A DNA stretch of 18,818 nt from Nioella sp964229645 (GCF_964229645.1 NZ_CAXREX010000312.1:1-18818); one strand, 5' to 3'. Shown: positions 7,492 to 14,921, numbered from the stretch's first letter. Notes: generated from the letters alone by a model not told the origin. Numbers and translations are program-made.

Positions 7492-8340
7492 TCAGACGAG
7501 CGGTTCTGTCGACAAGACAGCCAAGTGATTATCTCGACCTCTCAGATTGGGAACGGGCTTAAGGGATACAGCCTTGCGATAGCTTTCCGGAAAGAGATAG
7601 CGCAACGGGTTTGAAGCAGAGGTAAAACCGCTGGCAGTGAGACGGTCCGGCAAACCCGGTGATGGCGCAAACTCATAAAAGTGCCTGTATCCAATATCTT
7701 CCAAGAGAGACAAGGTGCCCTCCCCCAAGGCCGGGTCCAGGCGATACATCGCTTCCATAGCGATGACAGGCTTGAAACGGGATATTGTTGATCGCGCACC
7801 TTGAAGTGCTTCGTATTCGTGCCCTTCCACGTCCAGCTTGATGAAATCCAAACGCTCTAGCGCGAGGGAAGGCATCAACTCATCCAGCGGCCGCACGTCC
7901 ACCGATATGTCAGCCGCCTCCCCTTCCGTCGCAATATGAGCAAGACCATAGTTGGGGAAGTTGATGACAAAGGGCAGTTGCGCGATCCGGTCGGAAAGAC
8001 CGATATTGTGGCATTCGATGTTCCGTCCGAAGGTGTTGGCCATCAGGACATGAAACACGATCGGATTTGGCTCGAATGCAATGACCTTCGAAAAGCGATT
8101 GGCCATGAAAGAGGTGTGGTTTCCGATGTTCGCGCCAATGTCGAGGGCAATTGCCTGTTCCGGAAACTTGGTGAAGACTTCTCGTTCCAGAGCGAGCAGC
8201 AAGTAACGTTCGAACAGGCCATCTAGGATGACACGATTTGAAACGCTGTCCCCTAGCAAGACGGCGCGCATGCCGGTCTCGTGTGGGTTTTTCTTGTAGC
8301 GACGCAAGAAAAATTTGGTCGCGGCTCTAAGAATCGTCAT
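7492..8340 (-). CDS. FkbM family SAM-dependent methyltransferase
   Basis: This predicted class I S-adenosylmethionine methyltransferase of the FkbM family is a cytoplasmic enzyme type that methylates hydroxyls of glycans, surface polysaccharides or secondary metabolites. In the 282-residue form from the ATG at 8340, motif I is ALDIGANIGNHT (65-76), followed by the acidic VIAFEPNP (86-93) and the family-typical FIKLDVEGHEYEALQGA (166-182). There is no signal peptide or membrane segment. A TTG at 8364 would add eight residues, but AGGGGA 7 bases before the ATG favours the shorter form. Base composition is noticeably less GC-rich than the flanking recJ and aroQ, with many AAA, TTT and ATT-type codons. 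The gene is single, transcribed against its neighbours, and lies next to tRNA-Glu. This suggests horizontal acquisition. No glycosyltransferase neighbours reveal the substrate. Confidence 0.92.
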   Translation of the reverse strand: MTILRAATKFFLRRYKKNPHETGMRAVLLGDSVSNRVILDGLFERYLLLALEREVFTKFPEQAIALDIGANIGNHTSFMANRFSKVIAFEPNPIVFHVLMANTFGRNIECHNIGLSDRIAQLPFVINFPNYGLAHIATEGEAADISVDVRPLDELMPSLALERLDFIKLDVEGHEYEALQGARSTISRFKPVIAMEAMYRLDPALGEGTLSLLEDIGYRHFYEFAPSPGLPDRLTASGFTSASNPLRYLFPESYRKAVSLKPVPNLRGRDNHLAVLSTEPLV

Positions 8341-8364
8341 CTTGGTCCCCTTTGACAGGATCAA

Positions 8365-8576
8365 GACAGCCCCTTGATCTGCACGTCAGTTTTTCGGAGA
8401 CAGGGCTAGCGTAAATTTATAAAGCGATCCATCGAAAAGGCTGGAGCCTAGACTGCTGGTTCGTGTCGCTTCATTGTCTTTATGTGATTGCGGTTACTCG
8501 GACCTGTCCGCATTGGGAGTCTGGTGAAGGCTCTCATTCGACTAGGAATGACCGCCCCGAACGAAGGACCGCCGCC
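8365..8576. other. Divergent intergenic region between the FkbM gene and aroQ
   Basis: This non-coding gap must hold the promoters of two divergent genes. An AT-rich patch (8413-8424, AAATTTATAAAG) is a candidate -10 region for the methyltransferase gene. I cannot assign convincing -35/-10 pairs or an operator on either strand. Confidence 0.35.
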
Positions 8577-9056
8577 ATGACCCGCATCACCCTTCTCAAT
8601 GGCCCCAACCTCAACCTTCTGGGCGAGCGCGAACCGCATATCTATGGCGCGACCACGCTGGCGGCGATCGAGGCCAGTTGCGGGGATCTTGCGGCCTCGC
8701 TCGGGATCGAGTTGCACATGGCACAGTCCAACCGGGAAGGCGATCTGGTCGAACTGATTCACCGCGAGCGGGGTATCTCCTCGGCTCTGATCATCAACCC
8801 GGCGGGGCTGTCCTTTCACTCCGTGGCGCTCTTCGACGCGATTAAGGCCTTCGACGGGCCCGTGATCGAGTTGCACATCTCCAACATTCACGCGCGCGAT
8901 GCGCAGCATCGCCACTCGATCCTGTCCGCGGCCGCAACAGCCGTGATCTGCGGGCTTGGCGCTTACGGGTATAGCGTTGCCGTGCTGGCAGCTGCACGGC
9001 TTGCGGGCGCCCTGCCCGACCATCTGCCAGAACCGTTGCGGATCGGTCCGCGCTGA
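8577..9056 (+). CDS. aroQ: 3-dehydroquinate dehydratase, type II
   Basis: This enzyme dehydrates 3-dehydroquinate to 3-dehydroshikimate in the shikimate pathway; some type II enzymes instead serve quinate catabolism. The 159-residue protein has the normal dodecamer-type length. Catalytic features are present: NGPNLNLLGERE (8-19) with lid Arg18, the catalytic Tyr23 in IYG, QSNREGDLVELIH (50-62), Asn74 and His81 in INPAGLSFHS (73-82), and ELHISNIHARD (98-108) with His100. The loop usually written NPGAYTHTS is here NPAGLSFHS, and the tail reads HRHSILSAAATAVICGLGAYGY, so it belongs to a divergent subgroup. The ATG at 8577 starts the standard N-terminal strand, with AAGGA upstream. The gene stands alone, converging on the oxidoreductase gene with a 12-base gap. 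No other shikimate or quinate gene is visible here. Confidence 0.93.
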   Translation: MTRITLLNGPNLNLLGEREPHIYGATTLAAIEASCGDLAASLGIELHMAQSNREGDLVELIHRERGISSALIINPAGLSFHSVALFDAIKAFDGPVIELHISNIHARDAQHRHSILSAAATAVICGLGAYGYSVAVLAAARLAGALPDHLPEPLRIGPR

Positions 9057-9068
9057 GCCACGCCCGTA

Positions 9069-10211
9069 TCAGGGCTTGTAGAAATCCGATGTCTTCTGCC
9101 GCCCGGCCAGCCACCAGCCCGATTGCGCCGGCCAGGTCGCAAAATCGGTGTCATATCCGAGATCGCGCGCGGCATGCAGGGCCCACATGGGATCGACCAG
9201 CGCCTCGCGTCCGATCGCGATGAGGTCGGCCCTGCCTTCGGCCAGGATCGCCTCGGCCTGCACGGGATGGGTGATGAGCCCCACGGCCATCGTGGTCATG
9301 TCGGCATCGGTCCGCACCCTCTCGGCATAGGGCACCTGGAAACCCGGTTGACGCTTCTGCCCACCTGCGGCCGTCGCCGCGCCTGCGATGCCGCTGGACG
9401 AACAATCCATCACGTCGACGCCCGCCGCCTTCAGTTCGCGGGCGAGGACAACCGTGTCATCGAGCGTCCAGCCCTCGGGCGTGCCATCGACGGCAGAGGT
9501 CCGGAAGAAGAGCGGAAGCTCCCCGGGCCATTCCGCACGCACGGCCTCGGTGATTTCCAGTGCCAGACGCATACGGCCCTTGAGATCGCCGCCATAGGCA
9601 TCCGTCCGCTTGTTCGACAGCGGCGACAGGAAGCTGTGCACAAGGTAGCCATGCGCCCCGTGGATTTCGACGATCTTGTAGCCCGCCTCACGCGCCCGGC
9701 GCGTCGCGGCCACGTAATCCTCCACAAGCGTCGCGATCTCGGCCACCGACAGCTCATGCGGCACCGGCCAGCCTTCGGCGACCGGCAGCGGTGAGGCCCC
9801 GACCGGGGTCCAGGGCATGTCCCCGCGCGCGAAATCGGCCTCGTTCAGAGGGCCATTTCCGAACCAGGGGCGTTGCATGCCGGCCTTGCGCCCGGCATGG
9901 CCCAGTTGCACGGCGGGAATGGCCCCGTTGCGCAGGGCAAACTGCGCCACCCGTGCATGGCCCGGAATCTGCGTATCGGCCCAGAGACCGGGGCAGCCAT
10001 GGGTGATCCGACCGCATTTCTGCACTGCGGTCGCCTCGGTGAAGACGATCCCGGCACCGCCGATGGCGAAACGCCCAAGCTGAACGAGGTGCCAGTCCTC
10101 CATATGCCCCTCATGCGCAGAATACTGGCACATGGGCGAGATCACCACGCGATTTCGGGTTTCGATCCCCCGCAGGGCAAGGGGTTGGAACAGTTTGGGA
10201 ATTGCGGACAT
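9069..10211 (-). CDS. NADH:flavin oxidoreductase, Old Yellow Enzyme family (YqjM/XenA type)
   Basis: This is an FMN-containing ene-reductase that uses NAD(P)H to reduce activated C=C bonds or xenobiotics. The 380-residue TIM barrel shows the thermophilic-like OYE signature: SPMCQYSA (25-32) with flavin-tuning Cys28 and Tyr30, the substrate-binding pair His184 and His187 in EIHGAHGYL, SPLSNKRTDAYGG (196-208), and the FMN-phosphate segment GLITHP...IAIGREALVDP (311-341) with Arg335. An in-frame upstream extension exists, but the ATG at 10211 has GAGG close before it and gives the family-typical N-terminus MSAIPKLFQPL. The gene lies 69 bases after the histidine kinase on the same strand, so read-through is possible, and converges on aroQ. 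The physiological substrate is unknown. Confidence 0.94.
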   Translation of the reverse strand: MSAIPKLFQPLALRGIETRNRVVISPMCQYSAHEGHMEDWHLVQLGRFAIGGAGIVFTEATAVQKCGRITHGCPGLWADTQIPGHARVAQFALRNGAIPAVQLGHAGRKAGMQRPWFGNGPLNEADFARGDMPWTPVGASPLPVAEGWPVPHELSVAEIATLVEDYVAATRRAREAGYKIVEIHGAHGYLVHSFLSPLSNKRTDAYGGDLKGRMRLALEITEAVRAEWPGELPLFFRTSAVDGTPEGWTLDDTVVLARELKAAGVDVMDCSSSGIAGAATAAGGQKRQPGFQVPYAERVRTDADMTTMAVGLITHPVQAEAILAEGRADLIAIGREALVDPMWALHAARDLGYDTDFATWPAQSGWWLAGRQKTSDFYKP

Positions 10212-10280
10212 GGTGCCTCGTGCCTGTTGATTGACACGGACCATTACACACCCGCCCCGCAACGGGAAGGCCCGGTAGGA

Positions 10281-12833
10281 TCAGGCCGCGCCGATGCCCT
10301 CCAGCCCGAGCATCTCGTCCATGCGTGCGCGGTCGGCCAGGAACTGAATGCCTGCTACATCGAGCCCTTGCTCCACGGCAGCAAGGTCTTCGTTTTCCGC
10401 GGCGCGTTCAATGTCGATGAAGATCGCCCGCAGATCTGTCAGCCCGATCAGCGCCGAGGTCCCTGCCATCTTGTGACTGAGGGCACGGATGTCATCATGG
10501 AGAGCCTCCCGCCCGGCCATTTCACGCAGCTCATCCAGCGCGTCAGACAATTCGGCATGCGCCTTGCCGATGATCGTGCGGGCGCGGTCGGCCCCCAGAA
10601 GCTCGATCAGCGCCGCAGCGGCGTCCTCCTCTTCAGGGTCGGAACCGGACGTGGCGGGGGCGAGCGACGCCAGCAGCTCGCGCAGGCGATCCTTGCTGAT
10701 GGGCTTGACCACCGCATCAGACATCCCCGCCTCTCGGAACCTGTCAACCTCGCCGGGCAGGGCATGCGCGGTCAGGGCCACGATGGGGGTGCGGGCGTTC
10801 GGCCCGTTCCCCGCCCTGATCCGTTCGGTCGCTGCAATCCCATCGAGGCGCGGCATGCTGATATCCATCAAGATCAGATCGAAGGCGCGCTCTTCTGCCC
10901 GCTCGACGCCAGCCAGGCCATCGACCGCCTCGGACACGGCACAGCCAAGCCCCTGAAGCATCTCGCGCGCGACCATGCGGTTGATCTCGTTATCCTCGAC
11001 CAGCAAGACAGAGAGGTCAGTTGCAACCGGATCCTGCGACGCAGTGGCTTCTGCCTCGGCGATCGGGCTCAGCGCACCGCGCATCGCCGGTAGCGGGATA
11101 TCCATCCAGAAGATCGTGCCTTCCCCGAGGCAGCTTTCGACCCCGATTTCACCGCCCATGACGCCAACCAGACGCCGCACGATCCCCAGGCCAAGCCCGG
11201 TTCCCTCGACCTCGCGGCGGTAGGACGTATCCAGGGTCACGAAATCCTCGAAAATGCGGTCGAGGTTTTCTTCGGCGATGCCGATCCCGGTATCGGTCAC
11301 CCGGAAATGCACCAAGTCGCCTTCAAGGCGCTCTGCTTCAAGCGTGATGGTGCCGTTGCGGGTGAACTTGACGGCATTGGCCACGAGATTGATCAGAACC
11401 TGCTGGAGGCGCACGGGGTCGCCCTGCACGACGCCAATGGCGCGGGCCTCCTCGGCCACCTCGATGCGGTTCTGCCGGGCCTCGGCCTGAACCCGCTGAC
11501 CTTCGGCCACCTCTTCCAGCAAAGCGCCTGGATCGAAGGGCTCGCGCGCGGCCTGGGTCTTGCCAGCATCGGTGCGGGAAATGTCCAGAACCGTGTTCAC
11601 ATGGTTTAGAAGCAGCCGGCCCGAGCTGTCCATCACCTGGACGTAGTCGCGTTGCTTGTCCGTCAGCTTCGTTTCGGCGATCAGTTGCAGACTGCCCAGA
11701 ATACCGTTGAGCGGCGTGCGCATCTCGTGGCTCATGACCGCCAGCAGGCTCGCCTTGGCCTTTTCACCGGCAAGGGCCCGGTCGCGGGCTTCGACGAGTT
11801 CCTGTTCGGCTTGAACACGCTCTGAAATGTCCCGGATATAGGAGACGAAGATCTCTCCATCCTCGCTTTCCGCGGTCGAAAGCGACATCTCGACCGGGAA
11901 AAGACGGCCGGATTTGTCCACCGCTTCCAGCTGGACAAGCCCCGCGTCGATCACCCGCTTCTTGCCGGTGCTCAGATAGCGGTTCATCCCAGCGTGATGG
12001 GCCGCCCTGAGATGCTCGGGCACGATCAGCTCGGCAAGGCTCTGCCCGATCGCTTCTTCCGGGGCATAGCCGAAGATGCGCTCAGCGGCCCCATTGAAAT
12101 CGAGGACAACCCCGATCTGATCGACCACGAGAATGCCATCAAGCGACGTGGTCACGATCGAGCGCAGATGGCTTTGCGCCGCCCGGATTTCAGAGGTGCG
12201 CCTCTGTCCTTCCGCCAAGGACCGCATCAGCGCCAGCACCACGCCGATCAGTCCGAGGAAGAGAAGGATGGCCAGAATGGCAAGATCAAGCAGGGCATTG
12301 GCGACGCGCGAGCGCTGCGTCTCGGAGTCCTCGGCAAAGACCCGCACCCCCGCCAGGGAAATCGTGCGCAGATCCTCGCGCAGGGCCTTAACCTCTTCGC
12401 AGAGCGACTCCAGCGCGGCGGCAAGCTCTTCTGCCGGGCCATCAATCAGGGGAACCGTGTCATTGAGAAAGGTCGTGATCCGCGCCAGCGCTGCGTGCAC
12501 CTCGGGGTCGGCGCGCACGTCAACGAAGTTGCGGGAACTGTCCAGCAGGGAAATCCGCGAATAGAACACGTCGAAACGCGTACGCACATCGCGCAGGCTC
12601 GTCAGATCCTCCGGATCGGCTGATAACAGCGCGTTGGCAAAGATCAGATGCTCGACTTCGGCCTGCGCCAAGAGCCATTGCATGCTGTCGGCATTCGCCA
12701 CCGCGAGCGCATCAATTTCACGGCGGGCATCTGAACTGAGCACCCAGACCCCGATGGAACAGGCCGTCACCGCGACAAGCGCGGCGAAGTATCCGACCCA
12801 GGATATTCCACGTTGGCTGGCAGAAACTCGCAT
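10281..12833 (-). CDS. Hybrid sensor histidine kinase with PAS, receiver and HPt domains
   Basis: This 850-residue inner-membrane phosphorelay kinase has, in order: TM1 (about 11-33); a mostly helical periplasmic region (about 34-180); TM2 (about 181-203); a PAS domain (about 222-338, RSIVTTSLDGILVVDQIGVV onward) with PAC-like end; HisKA with phosphoacceptor His369 in SHEMRTPLNG; HATPase with N box NLVANAVKF (482-490), DTGIGIAEE (514-522) and GTGLGLG (544-550); a receiver with VEDNE (612-616), phospho-Asp657 in LMDISMP and Lys710; and a C-terminal HPt with His787 in ALSHKMAGTSALIG. This is a complete His-Asp-His chain. It lacks a DNA-binding output, so it needs a separate response regulator, and two are encoded just upstream. 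It is preceded at 34 bases by the gene for a secreted pterin-binding-fold protein, which probably acts on the periplasmic domain. The ATG at 12833 gives a normal first membrane segment. Confidence 0.95.
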   Translation of the reverse strand: MRVSASQRGISWVGYFAALVAVTACSIGVWVLSSDARREIDALAVANADSMQWLLAQAEVEHLIFANALLSADPEDLTSLRDVRTRFDVFYSRISLLDSSRNFVDVRADPEVHAALARITTFLNDTVPLIDGPAEELAAALESLCEEVKALREDLRTISLAGVRVFAEDSETQRSRVANALLDLAILAILLFLGLIGVVLALMRSLAEGQRRTSEIRAAQSHLRSIVTTSLDGILVVDQIGVVLDFNGAAERIFGYAPEEAIGQSLAELIVPEHLRAAHHAGMNRYLSTGKKRVIDAGLVQLEAVDKSGRLFPVEMSLSTAESEDGEIFVSYIRDISERVQAEQELVEARDRALAGEKAKASLLAVMSHEMRTPLNGILGSLQLIAETKLTDKQRDYVQVMDSSGRLLLNHVNTVLDISRTDAGKTQAAREPFDPGALLEEVAEGQRVQAEARQNRIEVAEEARAIGVVQGDPVRLQQVLINLVANAVKFTRNGTITLEAERLEGDLVHFRVTDTGIGIAEENLDRIFEDFVTLDTSYRREVEGTGLGLGIVRRLVGVMGGEIGVESCLGEGTIFWMDIPLPAMRGALSPIAEAEATASQDPVATDLSVLLVEDNEINRMVAREMLQGLGCAVSEAVDGLAGVERAEERAFDLILMDISMPRLDGIAATERIRAGNGPNARTPIVALTAHALPGEVDRFREAGMSDAVVKPISKDRLRELLASLAPATSGSDPEEEDAAAALIELLGADRARTIIGKAHAELSDALDELREMAGREALHDDIRALSHKMAGTSALIGLTDLRAIFIDIERAAENEDLAAVEQGLDVAGIQFLADRARMDEMLGLEGIGAA

Positions 12834-12867
12834 ACCTAATCTTCACTCGCCAAGCGGCGCAAAGCAA

Positions 12868-13368
12868 TCACTGCACGACGTCGATGCGAACAAGCTGCCA
12901 GATGCTACGGGCGTAAATCACTTCGGATTGATAGTCGGCATTGCTGTCGTAGGGATAGACGATCCAAAGCGGGCCGTTGTTGCGAACGCTCATCACCTCA
13001 CCATTTCGCGCATAGGCGATGATCGGCCCGCCTTCGACAGCATCCGCGACCGGAATCTCGACGACATAGTCATTGATCGCTGCTGCGTTCAGCGTTCCAC
13101 CCTCGACGTCGAGCTCTGCCAGAAAGCTGTGCAGGGACACGCCGGTAAAGCTTTGCGCCCCCTCGGTCCAGATCGTCGTGGTTTCGAAACTGGTGACCGG
13201 CATGGCCTGAAGCTCTGCCATCGTGAACTCTGCGGGTTCGGCGGTTCCCGTGACCGTCAGGACAATCTCATCCTGGGCAAGTGCGGACTGCGCGCAAAAC
13301 ATGAACAGTGTCGCGGCAAACATGGCCCGGACCGTGGCTGCCGCGCTCACCTTAAAGAGAGTTTTCAT
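12868..13368 (-). CDS. Secreted pterin/molybdopterin-binding-fold protein (PruR-like), kinase partner
   Basis: This 166-residue protein has an N-terminal signal peptide with a hydrophobic core and probable cleavage after SALA (about residue 31), so it acts in the periplasm. The mature part resembles a minimal sulfite-oxidase/molybdopterin-binding fold: TIWTEGAQSFTGVSLHSFL (65-83), PIIAYARNGEVMS (115-127), GPLWIVYPYD (132-141) and the tail RSIWQLVRIDV (154-164), with conserved-type Trp67, Trp135 and Trp157. The Cys that ligates molybdenum in true oxidoreductases is absent, which suggests ligand binding, not catalysis. PruR, which binds pterins and controls the c-di-GMP enzyme DcpA in Agrobacterium, has this type of fold. 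Here the output partner would be the histidine kinase 34 bases downstream. The ATG at 13368 has AGGGGA 6 bases upstream. Fold assignment is from pattern memory; the ligand is inference. Confidence 0.82.
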   Translation of the reverse strand: MKTLFKVSAAATVRAMFAATLFMFCAQSALAQDEIVLTVTGTAEPAEFTMAELQAMPVTSFETTTIWTEGAQSFTGVSLHSFLAELDVEGGTLNAAAINDYVVEIPVADAVEGGPIIAYARNGEVMSVRNNGPLWIVYPYDSNADYQSEVIYARSIWQLVRIDVVQ

Positions 13369-13641
13369 TCATTTCCCCTTGATTTCAAATCGCTTCACGC
13401 AGCTCGCATGCGCGTTCGATTGTTGGCACGAAAACGGGATAAAATCACCTGAGCCTACGAATAGTATTGTATACTTTGGTATAGGTTTCTGCACGTACGC
13501 GTGCTGTGCACTCACTGCCAATTGGAAACTAAAGAATATCCACGCACGCTTGTTTTCTGGGAAAAAGGATCAGCGGTCGGTTCCAATGCGGTAGTCGGTG
13601 TTATAGGCTAATGCAAAGAAAGGCTTCAGGAAGAAGAGCGC
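13369..13641. promoter_or_regulatory. Divergent control region between the PruR-like/kinase operon and response regulator 1
   Basis: This AT-richer 273-base gap separates two divergent signalling units, so it should hold both promoters. Visible elements are an inverted repeat AGTAT-TGT-ATACT (13463-13475), whose right half resembles a -10 (TATACT), and an 8-bp palindrome CCAATTGG (13518-13525). No convincing -35/-10 pair was found. Autoregulation by one of the two regulators would be expected to act here. Confidence 0.4.
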
Positions 13642-14244
13642 ATGAAAATCCTTATCGCAGATGATCACGACCTTGTGCGAGACACCCTTGCGATGTTTCT
13701 GAAGTCAGAAGGCATTTCCGAAGTGCTGACAGCGAGTTGCACCGACGACGCCGTGGCGCTGATCGCCAAGGAAGGCACGTTTGACCTGGTCCTTCTCGAC
13801 TACCAGATGCCCGGGATGGAAGGGCTGAACGGGTTGAAGCGCGTGAAAGCCGCCAACGGGGATGGCCCGGTGGCAATCCTTTCGGGCAACGCGACCCCCG
13901 CCATTGCCCACGAGGCCATTCATGGCGGTGCCATCGGTTTCATCCCCAAGACGCTTGGCGCGAAATCCATCGTCAGTGCCATTCGCTACATGGCAGATGG
14001 CAAGATTTTCCTGCCTTTCGACTACATGCACGTGGCCCAGGCCGAAAAGGTCGGCAACCTGACCCGCCGCGAAACGGACGTGTTGCGCGGCCTGTGCGAG
14101 GGAAAATCCAACAAGGAGATCGCCCGCGACCTCGACCTGCAGGAAGTGACGATCAAGCTGCATGTCAAAACGCTGTGCCGCAAGCTCGACGCCAAGAACC
14201 GCACTCAGGCGGCCCTGATCGCAAAAGAGCGCAACCTGCTCTGA
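13642..14244 (+). CDS. Response regulator, NarL/LuxR type (RR1)
   Basis: This 200-residue cytoplasmic transcription factor is activated by phosphotransfer. The receiver domain (1-122) has the acidic pair Asp7/Asp8, phosphoacceptor Asp53 in LVLLDYQMPG, Ser81 in ILSGN and Lys103 in GFIPKT. The LuxR/GerE helix-turn-helix (139-198) carries LTRRETDVLRGLCEGKSNKE and EVTIKLHVKTLCRKL. All key residues are intact. The ATG at 13642 is preceded by a purine-rich GGAAGAAGAG. The gene is divergent from the PruR-like/kinase operon and convergent with a paralogous regulator; the helix-turn-helix regions of the two are close to half identical. It is the natural recipient of phosphate from the HPt of the nearby hybrid kinase. 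Target genes are unknown. Confidence 0.95.
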   Translation: MKILIADDHDLVRDTLAMFLKSEGISEVLTASCTDDAVALIAKEGTFDLVLLDYQMPGMEGLNGLKRVKAANGDGPVAILSGNATPAIAHEAIHGGAIGFIPKTLGAKSIVSAIRYMADGKIFLPFDYMHVAQAEKVGNLTRRETDVLRGLCEGKSNKEIARDLDLQEVTIKLHVKTLCRKLDAKNRTQAALIAKERNLL

Positions 14245-14257
14245 CAGGCTGCGCTCT
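14223..14257 (-). terminator. Intrinsic terminator for RR2, hairpin shared with the end of RR1
   Basis: GAGCGCAACCTG (14227-14238) and CAGGCTGCGCTC (14245-14256) form a 12-bp stem with a single A-C mismatch on the plus strand (G-T on the minus strand), extended by an A-T pair, around the 6-base loop CTCTGA. On the minus strand TTTT follows (14226-14223), so this is a classical terminator for RR2, whose stop lies 25 bases upstream. On the plus strand the loop contains the TGA stop of RR1, and the same hairpin could end or protect that transcript. Confidence 0.72.
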
Positions 14258-14281
14258 GGAACTGCTCAATCTAAAGCTGGA

Positions 14282-14908
14282 TCAGATGATGCCAAGCTCG
14301 CGGCTGACCATGGATGCGTGGGCCCGGTTGCGTGCGCCCAGTTTGCGGCAGATCGCGCGCATATGCATCTTGATCGTGACTTCGCTGACTCCAAGGTCGG
14401 ACGCGATTTCCTTGTTCTTCATGCCCTCGGCTGCCCGCGACAGAACAGATACCTCGACAGTGTTGAGGTCTTCCCCGCGTCCGGTCTGAACGCTGCCTTC
14501 TGCCATCTTGAGCGGCATGAAGACCTGCCCCGACATAATGAGGTTCAGGATGCTGTCCAGCGACTTGATCGACAGGTCCTTTTCGATGATGCCATGGATG
14601 CCCAGTTCAAGCGCGGCCTTTGACAGCGGCGCATCGACATTGCCCGAGAAGATGACAACCTTGGCGCCATGCGCATTGTCGAGAGCGCTTTGAATGCTTT
14701 CAACGCCATGCATGCCCGGCATGCGCAGATCCAGCATCAGGATATCAAGATCGCCTTTCTTGAGACGCTCCAGGGCTCCTTCAAAATCCTTGACGATTTC
14801 AACGTCGTAAGTCCCGAGACCACTCAACATCGCAGAAACAGCTTCTGCCAGAAGCAGGTGATCATCTGCGATAAGAACTTTTGTTTTCCCGCCACTAGTG
14901 TTCAACAC
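14282..14908 (-). CDS. Response regulator, NarL/LuxR type (RR2)
   Basis: This 208-residue cytoplasmic transcription factor has the same architecture as RR1. The receiver (9-130) has Asp15/Asp16, phosphoacceptor Asp60 in ILMLDLRMPG, Ser88 in IFSGN and Lys110 in GIIEKD. The LuxR-type helix-turn-helix (about 147-206) includes EGMKNKEIASDLG and EVTIKMHMRAICRKLGARNR. The start is GTG at 14908, supported by AAGGAG exactly 7 bases upstream. No ATG is available before the receiver core. A short hydrophilic N-terminal extension (TSGGKTK) precedes the first strand. It converges on RR1 with 37 bases between stops. It could share the HPt of the nearby hybrid kinase or answer another kinase. Confidence 0.94.
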   Translation of the reverse strand: MLNTSGGKTKVLIADDHLLLAEAVSAMLSGLGTYDVEIVKDFEGALERLKKGDLDILMLDLRMPGMHGVESIQSALDNAHGAKVVIFSGNVDAPLSKAALELGIHGIIEKDLSIKSLDSILNLIMSGQVFMPLKMAEGSVQTGRGEDLNTVEVSVLSRAAEGMKNKEIASDLGVSEVTIKMHMRAICRKLGARNRAHASMVSRELGII

Positions 14909-14915
14909 TGCCCAG

Positions 14916-14921
14916 CTCCTT
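14916..14921 (-). promoter_or_regulatory. Ribosome-binding site that fixes the GTG start of RR2
   Basis: On the minus strand AAGGAG lies 7 bases before the GTG at 14908-14906. It is one of the best Shine-Dalgarno matches in the window, and it decides in favour of the non-ATG start. Confidence 0.8.

Noticed and set aside
7200..7614. Short plus-strand frames over the tRNA and its downstream gap
   Set aside because: They overlap the tRNA or the methyltransferase 3' end, and have no ribosome-binding site or recognisable composition.
9040..9068. Possible bidirectional terminator between aroQ and the oxidoreductase gene
   Set aside because: Only 4-5 bp stems (GCGGA/TCCGC and GCCC/GGGC) are present, without T tracts. 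They are too weak to call.
9873..11093. A 406-codon plus-strand open frame spanning the oxidoreductase and kinase ends
   Set aside because: It crosses two real minus-strand genes and their spacer, and shows no domain.
12868..13368. Reading the secreted kinase partner as an active molybdenum oxidoreductase
   Set aside because: The protein is too short, and the only cysteine I see (Cys25) lies in the signal peptide, so a molybdenum-ligating Cys is lacking. A binding role is more likely.
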